This document shows, piece after piece, positions 15,491 to 23,665 of a stretch of DNA of 32,007 nt (its first letter is position 1; every line of letters starts with the position of its first letter). Below the pieces are notes generated by a model. It was not told the origin of the DNA. It saw only the letters and a program-made list of their open reading frames with translations, and did not search any database. The stretch lies in the NCBI GenBank assembly GCA_947174945.1, contig CAMWKZ010000032.1, positions 1 to 32,007 on the forward strand. The letters are read 5' to 3'. The stretch is from an uncultured Prevotellaceae bacterium (GTDB lineage Bacteria; Bacteroidota; Bacteroidia; Bacteroidales; Bacteroidaceae). Both the position numbers and the translations under genes were made by a program.

Positions 15491-17749
15491 TTAGTTCTTG
15501 ATGAGAGCTTGCAGCGCATTCTGCTCGCCTACAACCCAGATGATGTCGCCCTCCTGAAAGCGCCGCTTGGGGTGGAAGGGCGACAAGTTCTCCTTTCCTT
15601 CCTCTAATCCCACGACCATACAGCTATACGTATTGCGAATACCGCTGTCCTCCAGCGTCTTTCCAATGAAGGGGCTGTCGCTGCCGATAATGAGTTGGCG
15701 CAGCTTCATCTCGCGAAGCTCCACCTGCGGGTCTTCGCCCAGCACGTCGTGCGTAATGGCCTGACCAAACTTACCCAGCTGGTCGTCGCTGCCAATCACC
15801 TGCAGCTTGTCGCCGGGGAAGATGAGATAATCGCCGTCGGGAATGTTCAGCCGATGGTTGGCACGCAGGATGCTGCTGATAAGGATGCCATACTTACGAC
15901 CCAAGTCAAGCTGCCGCAGGGTGTGCCCCATCCATGTAGAGTTCATTGGCACGGTGAAGTCGGCAATGTGTACGTCGCGGTCCAGCAGTCGGCCTTCGTA
16001 CAGCGGACGCTTCTTGCCATGCACCTGTGCCTCGATGTCACGCGAGCGCAGGTTCATGATAAACAGCCTTTCCAGCCGAATGCTGCGGTGCTTGATGTTG
16101 CGCGAGAATATCATCATGACCACCGCAACGAATCCGATGGTCAGCATCAGGGCGTTGGAGAAGCGCGTCAGGTAGTTACAGATGTAGAAGATAAAGCCTA
16201 CGGCCAGCACCATACGCACCAGAATGGTGAATAGCAAGGGCAGCCGGTTGGTGTTGTTCTCGCGCCACAATGCCCTGAACTCCTCGCTGTGGTTCTTCTT
16301 CATCACCATTGCGCGCAGGAAGGGAGCAATGATGAGGACGGTCAGCAGGCCCGTTATGGCATTAGCGTACCAGTGCAGCTCCCATCCGGGCAGCATTCGG
16401 CGCGTGACGGGCAGCACGAAGGTGAACATGAGGGCTATGGTGGCCGAGGAGAGGATAGAGTACACCAGCGTGTTGAGAGCCATCTGCGTCAGCAGCTTCT
16501 TCCACTTGCTCTGCTCCGTAGTGTTGGGGTGGCTCATGCTCAGATGGTTCATGAGCTTGATGACCTTGCTGGGCAGCCGATGCTCCAGATGGGTATAGGC
16601 CGGTGTGGCAAGGCGTATCATATAAGGTGTGAGAAACGTCGTTATGACCGATACTGCCACTACAACGGGGTAGAGGAAGTCGCTGATGACACCCAGCGAA
16701 AGGCCCAGCGAGGCAATGATGAACGAGAACTCACCAATCTGCGCCATAGAGAAGCCGCAGCGCATGGCCGACTTGAGCGACTCGCCGCCCAGCATGAACG
16801 ACAGCGAACCGAAGACGCTCTGCCCCAGCAGGATGGTCAGCACGAGGATGAGAATGGGCAGGGCATAGTCTGCCAGTATCTTCGGGTCGACCAGCATACC
16901 CACTGACACGAAGAAGATAGCCCCGAACAAGTTCTTCACTGGCTCCACCAGCCGCTCGATGTGCTCGGCCTCGACCGTCTCAGCCAGTATGCTGCCCATG
17001 ATGAACGCACCGAATGCCGACGAGAAGCCGACCTTGGATGAGAACACCGCCATGGCGCAACACAGCCCCAGCGAAACGACCAGCATCACCTCGTCGTTGA
17101 TGAGTTTGCGCACCCAGCGCAGGAACAGGGGGATGGCAAAGATGCCCACCACGAGCCACAGCACGAGGAAGAAGCCTATCTTCACCACGGAGCCGAGCAT
17201 CTGGCTGCCGTCGGGATTGCTGCCGCTGGCTATGGCCGACAGCATGACCATCATGACGATGGCCAGTATGTCCTCCAGTATGAGCACCGACATGACGAGG
17301 CCTGCAAACTGCTGCTGGCGCAGTCCGAGGTCGTCGAAAGCCTTGTATATGATGGTGGTCGACGACATGGCCAGCATTCCTCCTAAGAAGATGCAGTCCA
17401 TCTTGGACCAGCCGAAGACGTGTCCGACGCAGACACCCAGCATCGACATACAGAAGATGATGGTGATGGTGGATATGACGGGCGACACGCCCATCTTGAG
17501 AATCTTCTTGAACGAAAAGTCAAGTCCCAGTGAGAAGAGCAGGAACATCACACCGATGTCCGCCCACAAGTGGATGTTCTCCATGTCGGCGACGCTGGCC
17601 GTGTAGGGCATGTGGGGCGACACGAGGAAGCCCGCCACGATGTAGCCCAGCACGAGGGGCTGCTTGAGCCGCTTGAAGAGCAGGGTTACGAAGCCTGCCA
17701 CGATGAGCATCAGTGCCAGGTCTTGTATCAGTGGGGCCAGCTCAGCCAT
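15491..17749 (-). CDS. Cation:proton antiporter (CPA2, KefB-like) with two RCK_C domains
   Basis: A 752-residue inner-membrane protein. Residues ~1-390 form a CPA2 Na+/H+ (or K+/H+) exchanger domain with about 12 helices, including [28 protein letters not shown] (the conserved acidic pair region in helix 5) and [17 protein letters not shown] second hydrophobic block (~430-560) follows. The C-terminus carries two tandem RCK_C (TrkA-C) modules: [20 protein letters not shown] at about residue 590 and [20 protein letters not shown] at about 680, each ending in a GD-containing strand ([21 protein letters not shown]). No RCK_N (NAD-binding) domain is seen. The likely role is monovalent cation efflux or pH homeostasis gated by a small ligand. 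Its ATG lies inside the end of pepT (8-bp overlap), which suggests translational coupling. Confidence 0.88.
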   Translation of the reverse strand: MAELAPLIQDLALMLIVAGFVTLLFKRLKQPLVLGYIVAGFLVSPHMPYTASVADMENIHLWADIGVMFLLFSLGLDFSFKKILKMGVSPVISTITIIFCMSMLGVCVGHVFGWSKMDCIFLGGMLAMSSTTIIYKAFDDLGLRQQQFAGLVMSVLILEDILAIVMMVMLSAIASGSNPDGSQMLGSVVKIGFFLVLWLVVGIFAIPLFLRWVRKLINDEVMLVVSLGLCCAMAVFSSKVGFSSAFGAFIMGSILAETVEAEHIERLVEPVKNLFGAIFFVSVGMLVDPKILADYALPILILVLTILLGQSVFGSLSFMLGGESLKSAMRCGFSMAQIGEFSFIIASLGLSLGVISDFLYPVVVAVSVITTFLTPYMIRLATPAYTHLEHRLPSKVIKLMNHLSMSHPNTTEQSKWKKLLTQMALNTLVYSILSSATIALMFTFVLPVTRRMLPGWELHWYANAITGLLTVLIIAPFLRAMVMKKNHSEEFRALWRENNTNRLPLLFTILVRMVLAVGFIFYICNYLTRFSNALMLTIGFVAVVMMIFSRNIKHRSIRLERLFIMNLRSRDIEAQVHGKKRPLYEGRLLDRDVHIADFTVPMNSTWMGHTLRQLDLGRKYGILISSILRANHRLNIPDGDYLIFPGDKLQVIGSDDQLGKFGQAITHDVLGEDPQVELREMKLRQLIIGSDSPFIGKTLEDSGIRNTYSCMVVGLEEGKENLSPFHPKRRFQEGDIIWVVGEQNALQALIKN

Positions 17750-18965
17750 TGTATGCGCCTACTAATTCGCAAATCTTGACGACGACCTGCATGGCCTTCT
17801 CCATCGACTGGATGCTGACAAACTCGTAGGGGCCGTGGAAGTTGATGCCGCCTGCGAAGATGTTGGGGCAGGGCAGGCCCTTGAACGACAGCTGGGCGCC
17901 GTCCGTTCCGCCTCGGATGGGCTTCACCTTGGGCGACACTCCGACCTCCTGCATGGCCCGCAGTACGAGGTCGATAACGTGCATCTGCGGGTCAATCTTC
18001 TCCTTCATGTTGTAGTACTGGTCGCTGACGACGCACTCAACGGTGCCCTCGCCGTACTTCTGGTTCATGCGCTCGGCGCACTGGGCGATGAAGCGCTTGC
18101 GGTCTTCGAAGCGGTCGCGGTCGTGGTCGCGGATGATGTACGACAGTCGGGCCTGCTCGATGTTCGACGTGATGCCCAGCAGGTGGTAGAAGCCCTGATA
18201 GCCCTCGGTGGTCTCGGGTGTCTCGTCGGCAGGCAGCATGGTGGCCAACTCGGCGGCCAGCGCATTGGCGTTGACCATCTTGCCCTTGGCGTAGCCCGGG
18301 TGTACGCTCACGCCCTTGATGGTAATTTTGGCCGATGCGGCGTTGAAGTTCTCAAACTCCAGCTCGCCCACGTCGCCGCCATCCATCGTGTACGCCCACT
18401 CACAGCCGAACCGCTCCACGTCGAAGTGGTGGGCTCCCATGCCTATCTCCTCGTCGGGGTTGAAGGCTATGCGTATCTTGCCGTGCTTGATTTCCTTGTG
18501 CTGTTGCAGGTAGACCATTGCCTGCACTATCTCTGCGATGCCTGCCTTGTCGTCGGCTCCAAGCAGTGTGGTGCCGTCGGTCACTATCAGGTCTTCGCCT
18601 ACGTGCTGCAGCAACTCGGGGAACTTCTTGGGCGACGATACGATGCCCTCGCTCAGCAGAATGTCCGTGCCGTCGTAGTTCCTCACGATTTGGGCATTGA
18701 CGTTGGCCCCCGAGCAGTCGGGGCTGGTGTCGTAGTGCGATATGAAACCAATGGTTGGCACGTCGTCGCGCGTGTTGGCCTTCAGCGTTGCATAGATATA
18801 GCCCTTGTCGTCCAGCTCCACTTCATCCAGTCCCTCGCGCTCCAGCTCCTTCTTCAGGTACTCTGCGAACACCAGCTGCTTGCTTGTACTTGGCACCGTC
18901 TGGCTGTCTTCCGCCGACTGCGTGTCGAACTTAGTATAGTTCAGAAATCTCTCTGTAATGTCCAT
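17742..18965 (-). CDS. pepT: Peptidase T (tripeptide aminopeptidase, M20B)
   Basis: A 407-residue cytoplasmic metallopeptidase removing the N-terminal residue from tripeptides; length is standard. The metal-binding pattern of the family is complete: H77 and D79 (SHYDTS), D139 (GADDK), E172/E173 (DEEIG, catalytic and metal Glu), D195 (MDGG) and H377 (NFHGPYEF). [18 protein letters not shown], part of the substrate site, is also present. The gene is read from a consensus promoter at 19000-19031 with a short leader (~34 nt). It is the first gene of a pair with the antiporter, overlapping by 8 bp. No functional link between peptide degradation and cation exchange is evident, though both relate to cytoplasmic homeostasis. 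Confidence 0.95.
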   Translation of the reverse strand: MDITERFLNYTKFDTQSAEDSQTVPSTSKQLVFAEYLKKELEREGLDEVELDDKGYIYATLKANTRDDVPTIGFISHYDTSPDCSGANVNAQIVRNYDGTDILLSEGIVSSPKKFPELLQHVGEDLIVTDGTTLLGADDKAGIAEIVQAMVYLQQHKEIKHGKIRIAFNPDEEIGMGAHHFDVERFGCEWAYTMDGGDVGELEFENFNAASAKITIKGVSVHPGYAKGKMVNANALAAELATMLPADETPETTEGYQGFYHLLGITSNIEQARLSYIIRDHDRDRFEDRKRFIAQCAERMNQKYGEGTVECVVSDQYYNMKEKIDPQMHVIDLVLRAMQEVGVSPKVKPIRGGTDGAQLSFKGLPCPNIFAGGINFHGPYEFVSIQSMEKAMQVVVKICELVGAYNG

Positions 18966-18999
18966 AGTCTTCGTTTATACGTTTGCGTTATTGCATCTG

Positions 19000-19031
19000 C
19001 AAAGGTAGCATAAAAAGCACAAACGGGCAAA
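19000..19031 (-). promoter_or_regulatory. Promoter of pepT/antiporter
   Basis: On the minus strand, TTTG (19031-19028), 20 nt, then TACCTTTG (19007-19000). The match to the Bacteroidota consensus is complete, and it lies 34 nt before the pepT ATG. Confidence 0.82.
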
Positions 19032-19073
19032 TTATAGGGCTGGAAATTTGCCACGGCGTTGCTTTTTGCCCGT
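19023..19073. promoter_or_regulatory. Nested inverted repeats over the pepT -33 box
   Basis: ACGGGCAAA (19023-19031) is an exact inverted repeat of TTTGCCCGT (19065-19073). The overlapping GGCAAATT (19026-19033) is an exact inverted repeat of AATTTGCC (19045-19052). Both left arms cover the predicted -33 box of pepT, so a regulator site is possible. No factor can be named. Confidence 0.35.
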
Positions 19074-19217
19074 GCCGTTGTGGTGAATAAACTTAACAAA
19101 CCGCCTCGCCAGAATCGCGCAGCGGTCAGCAACCTCGGTTTCGGTGCGAAATACGCGAAATATGGAGCGTTAGCGTAAACCGTTGATGCTTAGTGCGTTG
19201 CGCGTTTCCGCCCGTTT

Positions 19218-19420
19218 CGCCCCCTGCAAGACCCCCGTCGGCACACCCTGCCGAGGCCGTCGGCACTGGGTGCGAAGCCGATTGGCACATGGTGAGAGTG
19301 GCGTTCGCACGGGGCGAAAGTGGCGTTTACGCGGTGTAAAACCCTGCTTGGCACCGTGCAAACCCTTAATCGGCAGCGCGTGCAAGCGCTTTTCGCACCG
19401 TCAGCCGTGCTGGTTGGCAA
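19218..19420. repeat. GC-rich degenerate tandem array with exact 22-bp period
   Basis: A box of consensus TYGGCAC (variants CGCAC, TACGC, GGCAG, GGCAA) recurs with its core at 19240, 19262, 19284, 19306, 19328, 19350, 19372, 19394 and 19416. That is nine boxes at exactly 22 bp, with a weaker one at 19218. Between boxes the units share a looser GTGCAAAACCC-like part, so a unit begins GTGC and ends GCAC and could pair with itself. Weak phasing may extend back to a TACGC at 19152. The period is not a multiple of three, so this is not a protein repeat. The rest of 18966-19589 holds the pepT promoter and AT-rich sequence before 19590, with no gene seen. Confidence 0.85.
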
Positions 19421-19589
19421 AAAATGAAATGTTAAATTCCGTGATATAAAACGGACATCCACACCGCCTTTCCACCCACTTCCCGCACCCGCCGCACCCC
19501 ATGCGCACCTTAAAAAAATCAAAAACGTGGGGGCAACGGGCTGGCTTGTTCGTTCTAATAGAAACGATTGTAACTAAAGACTAAAAGCA

Positions 19590-20246
19590 ATGAAACAAGT
19601 TATCTGTGTACACACGGCAATGGCTCTGGTAGGGCCGCTGACCGAACTCTTCGCAAAACTGCTGCCCGAAGTGAATGTCAACCACATCGCAGACTCGTCG
19701 TTAATCAAAGAGGTGATAGCCTCGGGCGGGGTGACACCCGCCGTGCGCCGCCGACTGCTGGCCTATTACAATGCCGCGGCTGACGCAGGCGCTGACGTTG
19801 TGCTCAACACCTGCTCCAGCGTTGGCGACGTTGCCGACTATGGCAACCAGTACGCCCGCATCCCCGTGTGCCGCATCGACAGACCGATGGCAGCCGAGGC
19901 AGTGATGGAGTGCAGCCGCATCGGCGTCATCTCGACCCTGCCCACCACGCTCGACCCCACGTGCCGGCTGTTGCGCAGCGAGGCCGAGAAAGCTGGTCGC
20001 GACGTGGTGCTGGTTGAGGGCCTGGCCGACGGAGCCTTTGCCGCAGGCCAGAGCGGCGACCGCGACACCCACGACCGCTTGATAGCCGAGGCCGCCGTGC
20101 GCATCTGCGCCAACGTCGACATGCTGGTGCTCGCACAGGGTTCGATGGCCTGCATGGAGGAACGGCTGTTCAGGCTGACGGGCCTGCCCGTGCTCTCAAG
20201 CCCCGTGCTGGGCATCAAGGCACTGCGCAAACCCCTTGGCTTATGA
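19590..20246 (+). CDS. Asp/Glu racemase superfamily protein lacking the second cysteine
   Basis: A 218-residue cytoplasmic protein of the Asp/Glu/hydantoin racemase fold. The N-terminal half has the first catalytic cysteine region, VVLNTCSSVGD (C75). In the second half, where racemases have a Cys in an LGC(T/A)-like strand end, the sequence reads DMLVLAQGSMACM, with Gln183 at the aligned position (C188 lies a few residues later). A two-thiol racemase mechanism is therefore doubtful. Related one-cysteine members include decarboxylases, so a lyase or isomerase role is possible. The MFS transporter gene overlaps its stop by 4 bp (ATGA), indicating coupled translation. It probably acts on the acid imported by that transporter. 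No canonical TAnnTTTG promoter was found upstream. Confidence 0.75.
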   Translation: MKQVICVHTAMALVGPLTELFAKLLPEVNVNHIADSSLIKEVIASGGVTPAVRRRLLAYYNAAADAGADVVLNTCSSVGDVADYGNQYARIPVCRIDRPMAAEAVMECSRIGVISTLPTTLDPTCRLLRSEAEKAGRDVVLVEGLADGAFAAGQSGDRDTHDRLIAEAAVRICANVDMLVLAQGSMACMEERLFRLTGLPVLSSPVLGIKALRKPLGL

Positions 20247-21439
20247 AGCGTAAGAACGTCATCCTGGCCATGCTCGTCATCCTGGGCATGGTCACCTTCC
20301 TCGACCGCATCAATATCAGCGTGGCCGGCTCAAGCATCATGCACGACCTCGGGCTGTCGCCCTCGGAGTGGGGATGGGTGCAGAGCGCGTTCATCCTGTC
20401 CTACGGACTGATGCAGATACCTATGGGCGCACTGGGCGACCGCTTTGGCCATCGCAGCATCCTGTCGCTCATCGTGCTGTGGTGGTCGCTGTTCACCGCC
20501 TTCACGGGGCTGGCTGGCGGACTGGCTTCACTGCTCATCATCCGCTTCATGTTCGGCATTGGCGAGGCAGGCTCGTCGCCCTGCTCCACGGGCGTCATCA
20601 GTCGGTGGTTCGAGAAGGGCGAGGTGGGCAAGGCCCAAGGCTACGTCTGGGCAGCCAGCCGCATGGGTGGAGCCCTGACCCCGTTTGTCGTCATCCCCGT
20701 CATGCTGTCCGTCGGCTGGCGTTCCGCCTTCTATCTGCTGGGTGCGCTCGGCATCGTGTGGGCCGCCGTCTGGTACTGGTACTACCGCCCCAACGAGGGT
20801 CGCGACACCGTAAAGACCAAGTCGGCACCCGTCAGTTGGCGGTTGCTCTTAGGCAACAAGCAGTTCTGGCTGCTCTGCGCCATGTACTTCTTCTATGCCT
20901 TCGGCTCGTGGTTCTTCTTCTCGTGGTTCCCCACGTTCATGGAGCTGGGCCGTGGCTTCGACAAGACCGAGCTGACCTATGCCGTCGCCGTGCCCTTTGT
21001 CATGAGTATGCTCGGCAATATAGCCGGTGGCCACCTGACCGACCGGCTCACCCAGCGCTACGGCATTAAGGTGGGTCGCAAGGCGCTCGGCTCCGCCTCG
21101 CTGGCCGTCTCAGCCGCCTGTATGTTCCTGGCCGCCTTCATTCCCGGCAAGCTCGCCGTCTTCGTCTTCCTGTCACTTTGCTTTGGCATCTTCGACCTCA
21201 TGCTGCCCTCGGCGTGGGCTTTGTGCATCGACTTAGGCCATCGCCATGCCGGCACCCTCAGTGGGGCTATGAACACGGCGGGCAACATCGGAGGCTTCTG
21301 TTGCGGCATCCTCTTTGGACAGCTCGTACAGCAGTCGGGCAACTACAACCTGCCGCTCTATATGATAGCCGTCATGCTCATCGTCAGTGCCGTGCTCTTC
21401 GCCTTTATCAACCCCGAGAAGCCGATTATTCGAGCGTAA
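20243..21439 (+). CDS. MFS transporter, anion:cation symporter (GudP/ExuT-like) type
   Basis: A 398-residue inner-membrane protein with 12 predicted helices. MVTFLDRINISVAG in helix 1 and LGDRFGHR between helices 2 and 3 are typical of the ACS family, which imports sugar acids and other organic anions by proton symport. FGIGEAGSSPCSTGVISRWF (helix 4-5 region) is also characteristic. The start ATG overlaps the stop of the preceding gene. The substrate is inferred to be a small hydroxy- or sugar-acid because of the neighbouring DUF1537 kinase and BKACE genes; the exact acid is unknown. Transcription ends at the shared terminator 5 bp downstream. Confidence 0.88.
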   Translation: MKRKNVILAMLVILGMVTFLDRINISVAGSSIMHDLGLSPSEWGWVQSAFILSYGLMQIPMGALGDRFGHRSILSLIVLWWSLFTAFTGLAGGLASLLIIRFMFGIGEAGSSPCSTGVISRWFEKGEVGKAQGYVWAASRMGGALTPFVVIPVMLSVGWRSAFYLLGALGIVWAAVWYWYYRPNEGRDTVKTKSAPVSWRLLLGNKQFWLLCAMYFFYAFGSWFFFSWFPTFMELGRGFDKTELTYAVAVPFVMSMLGNIAGGHLTDRLTQRYGIKVGRKALGSASLAVSAACMFLAAFIPGKLAVFVFLSLCFGIFDLMLPSAWALCIDLGHRHAGTLSGAMNTAGNIGGFCCGILFGQLVQQSGNYNLPLYMIAVMLIVSAVLFAFINPEKPIIRA

Positions 21440-21443
21440 AAGA

Positions 21444-21472
21444 AAAAGGTTAGGCACTTGGCCTAACCTTTT
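21444..21472. terminator. Bidirectional terminator between the MFS and kinase genes
   Basis: Perfect 12-bp stem AAAAGGTTAGGC (21444-21455) with GCCTAACCTTTT (21461-21472) and a 5-nt loop. It has A/T-rich ends for both directions. The right arm contains the last three codons and stop of the kinase gene, so the stem is partly coding on the minus strand. Confidence 0.88.
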
Positions 21473-22680
21473 AACTTCATATATACCTCACGCAGCGAGT
21501 CCGCTGTGCCCACGTTGCCGGGGAAGATGATGTAGGGAAAGTCGTGCGTCATCACACACGGCACACTGGGCACCACCTGTCCCATCACGCGGGCCGTCCG
21601 TATGCCCAGCCCTTTCGTCAGGATGTCGTTCGACGTAATGCCGCCCTTGCCCACCAAGTAGGACGGCGTGAAGGGCAGTCGGTAGGCAATGCCCACCAAG
21701 AAGTCGCTTACCCGCTGACCCAAGTGCTGGCGCTGGTCGGCATCGTCCAGCCTAAGCTCCTGTCGCGATGTGTAGATGACGGGCGTCAGATAGTTCTCCA
21801 CCACTTGCTGGATGGTCGTCAGCGTTTCCAGCATCAGGCTGTCTGCGTCGTCCAGTATGCGCTGCACGTCAACCTCAATGGCGCACGTGCCTTCTGCCTC
21901 TAACAGCCGCTCCAGCTGCTGCGTCGTCTTCTGCACGTGCGAACCCACGATGAAGCACCCAGCGCCCTCGCGCTTCAGCATCGAGCGGTCGAGCAGTGCT
22001 GTGTCGGCTATGCCGCTGATAACCTTGGGCAGCGACGACGACGAGCGGATAACGATGGCATCCGCGTCCGCAGGCCACACGTAGCTCTGCCACCACCGTC
22101 GCAGTTCGTCATAGTCCTGTGCGTCGACGATTTCGTAGTCGGTCGGCTCGGCTCCTTTCTCCCTGATGTACTCGCTCAGCACGCTGGTGTGATAGGCAAA
22201 AACGTTGTCGCGGGCAAACTCCGTATCGCTGACGGGAATGAGCCGCTCGCCGTCCTTCATGTAGTGCGTGCCGCCTATCGTGACGCGCCCAGCCTCGATG
22301 AAGGCAGGGCAGAACGGGGTCTTCCGGGGCACCGAGTAGCCGTGGCTGGTCAGGCATTGCCGCATGATGTCCGTTTCCAGTGGGAAGTGGCCACGCAGAC
22401 AGGAGTCGCTTCGGCTGATGATAATCAGTCGGTAGCCGTAGTCGCGGTTCACCTTGACGACCGCTTCCATAGCCGACCGTGTCACCTCAGCGGCCTCGTC
22501 GCGCGTCATGGCGCGGGTGTTGGTCAGTATGTAGAAGAAAGGCTCCTTGTCCTCAAACCCTTCGCGCACGTGCTGCTCGTCCCACTCGGTGATGAGCAGG
22601 CAGCCGTGGACGGTCTGTATGCCCGTTGGGTCGTCGTCGAGCACCACCAATTTATAGTCTGTAGTCATCGTCTGCTTCAT
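21463..22680 (-). CDS. Four-carbon acid sugar kinase (DUF1537 family)
   Basis: A 405-residue kinase of the DUF1537 family (OtnK/DtnK/DenK group), which phosphorylates D-threonate, D-erythronate or similar acids with ATP. The N-terminal substrate-binding part starts LVVLDDDPTGIQTVHG, with TNTRAM and ISRSDSCLRGHFPLE following. The C-terminal nucleotide-binding part has LVGKGGITSNDILTKGL and YIIFPGNVGTADSL, all diagnostic. Length is normal. Its ATG (22680) follows the BKACE stop with no gap, so the two are co-translated. Family members are often next to a PdxA2-type dehydrogenase and an epimerase or aldolase; none is present here, so the downstream step differs or lies elsewhere. Substrate specificity cannot be read from the sequence. 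Confidence 0.88.
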   Translation of the reverse strand: MKQTMTTDYKLVVLDDDPTGIQTVHGCLLITEWDEQHVREGFEDKEPFFYILTNTRAMTRDEAAEVTRSAMEAVVKVNRDYGYRLIIISRSDSCLRGHFPLETDIMRQCLTSHGYSVPRKTPFCPAFIEAGRVTIGGTHYMKDGERLIPVSDTEFARDNVFAYHTSVLSEYIREKGAEPTDYEIVDAQDYDELRRWWQSYVWPADADAIVIRSSSSLPKVISGIADTALLDRSMLKREGAGCFIVGSHVQKTTQQLERLLEAEGTCAIEVDVQRILDDADSLMLETLTTIQQVVENYLTPVIYTSRQELRLDDADQRQHLGQRVSDFLVGIAYRLPFTPSYLVGKGGITSNDILTKGLGIRTARVMGQVVPSVPCVMTHDFPYIIFPGNVGTADSLREVYMKLKG

Positions 22681-23520
22681 TTATACCGTCAGTTGCTTGA
22701 TGTGTTGCATCTCACGCGCCTCGGCTGGCGTGGCGGGTTCGCAGCCCATCATGCGAATCAGGGCCACCAGCCGCTCCACCAGCTCGGCATTGGTGTGGGC
22801 GCGTTTCCCCTCGGCGTAGTAGAAGCTGTCCTCGAAGCCCACGCGGACGGCTGATGCCCCCATGCCGATGGCGCAGGCCAGTATGGAGAAGTCTTTCATC
22901 GAGTCGTGCGTAACGCCCCACGACGTGCCCGGCTCCATCAGCGAGCACAGCATGGCAAGGTTGCGGCCCGTGGCCGACAGGTTGCTGGAGTTACCCGGCC
23001 CTACGCAGAAGTTGTAGTGCAGGGGGCGGTGCAGCACACCCTCGTCCGCCAGCCTCGTCGCGCACTCTACGTGACTGAGGTCAAACAGCTCCATCTCTGG
23101 CACGGTGTGGGTCTCGTCCAGCCGCTTTGCCCAGTAGCGCAGGTCGGGCATCGTATTGACATACACCGTCTCGCCGAAGTTGACACTACCCATATTGAGT
23201 GAGGCCACCTCGACCTCGGGCACGTCGAGCGACACGCAGCGCTCGGCCAGCGTCAGCGTCGACAGTCCGCCCGTCGAGCCTTGCACTATCATGTCCGTCT
23301 CGCGGCGTATCAGTCCGATGGTCTGACGGAACACGTCCAGTTCAAACGTTGGGTTGCCTTGCAGGTCGCGGGTGTGCAGATGCACCTCGCAAGCCCCTGC
23401 CTTGAAGCAGTTGATGGTGTCCTCGGCTATCTCCTCTGGGGTCAGCGGGTTCTTACACTCGGCAGGAATCTCCTTGCCCACGTGGCATACGGGAGCCACG
23501 GTTACGATAATCTTTCTCAT
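22681..23520 (-). CDS. BKACE (DUF849) beta-keto acid cleavage enzyme
   Basis: A 279-residue TIM-barrel enzyme of the DUF849/BKACE family. Members condense a beta-keto acid with acetyl-CoA to give acetoacetate and a new acyl-CoA; the founding member is the 3-keto-5-aminohexanoate cleavage enzyme Kce. The zinc ligands are in place: H47 and H49 in EVHLHTRD, and E230 in AVRVGFEDSFYY. VQGSTGG and NFCVGPGNSS are other family segments. It is the first gene of the minus-strand pair and touches the kinase gene directly. With the kinase, transporter and racemase-like protein it suggests degradation of an imported acid. The keto acid used is unknown. No standard -7/-33 promoter was recognised upstream of 23520. 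Confidence 0.88.
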   Translation of the reverse strand: MRKIIVTVAPVCHVGKEIPAECKNPLTPEEIAEDTINCFKAGACEVHLHTRDLQGNPTFELDVFRQTIGLIRRETDMIVQGSTGGLSTLTLAERCVSLDVPEVEVASLNMGSVNFGETVYVNTMPDLRYWAKRLDETHTVPEMELFDLSHVECATRLADEGVLHRPLHYNFCVGPGNSSNLSATGRNLAMLCSLMEPGTSWGVTHDSMKDFSILACAIGMGASAVRVGFEDSFYYAEGKRAHTNAELVERLVALIRMMGCEPATPAEAREMQHIKQLTV

Positions 23521-23605
23521 AATGCGTTGTTTATACTTACTACTTATTAGGACTGATGGCGGTCTAAAATGTCGTCAGCTGATGTGATTTCATCATTTTT
23601 GAGTA

Positions 23606-23636
23606 TTGCCCGTATGCTGGAAAGGCACTACCTTTG
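23606..23636 (+). promoter_or_regulatory. Promoter of the porin-imelysin-DHOR-CcsBA operon
   Basis: TTG (23606-23608), 20 nt, TACCTTTG (23629-23636), an excellent consensus match. The ATG at 23666 follows after 29 nt. No comparable promoter was found in the short gaps downstream (48, 24 and about 10 bp), so all four genes are probably read from here. Confidence 0.85.
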
Positions 23637-23665
23637 CATCCGAAAAATCAGAAAACCACATTAGC

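Noticed and set aside
17835..19013. Open frame (392 codons) on the plus strand over pepT
   Set aside because: pepT has a complete set of catalytic residues and a promoter on the other strand; the plus frame has neither.
19218..19420. CRISPR array
   Set aside because: Units are contiguous 22-mers with degenerate boxes, not conserved repeats separated by unique spacers; no cas genes nearby.
19183..19449. Short open frames on both strands across the GC-rich array
   Set aside because: Period 22 is not a multiple of three, composition is Arg/Pro/Cys-rich and nothing resembles a protein family; non-coding repeat is the better reading.
21937..22854. Open frame (305 codons) on the plus strand over the kinase and BKACE genes
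   Set aside because: It crosses the junction of two well-supported genes and shows no domain; its length reflects high GC.
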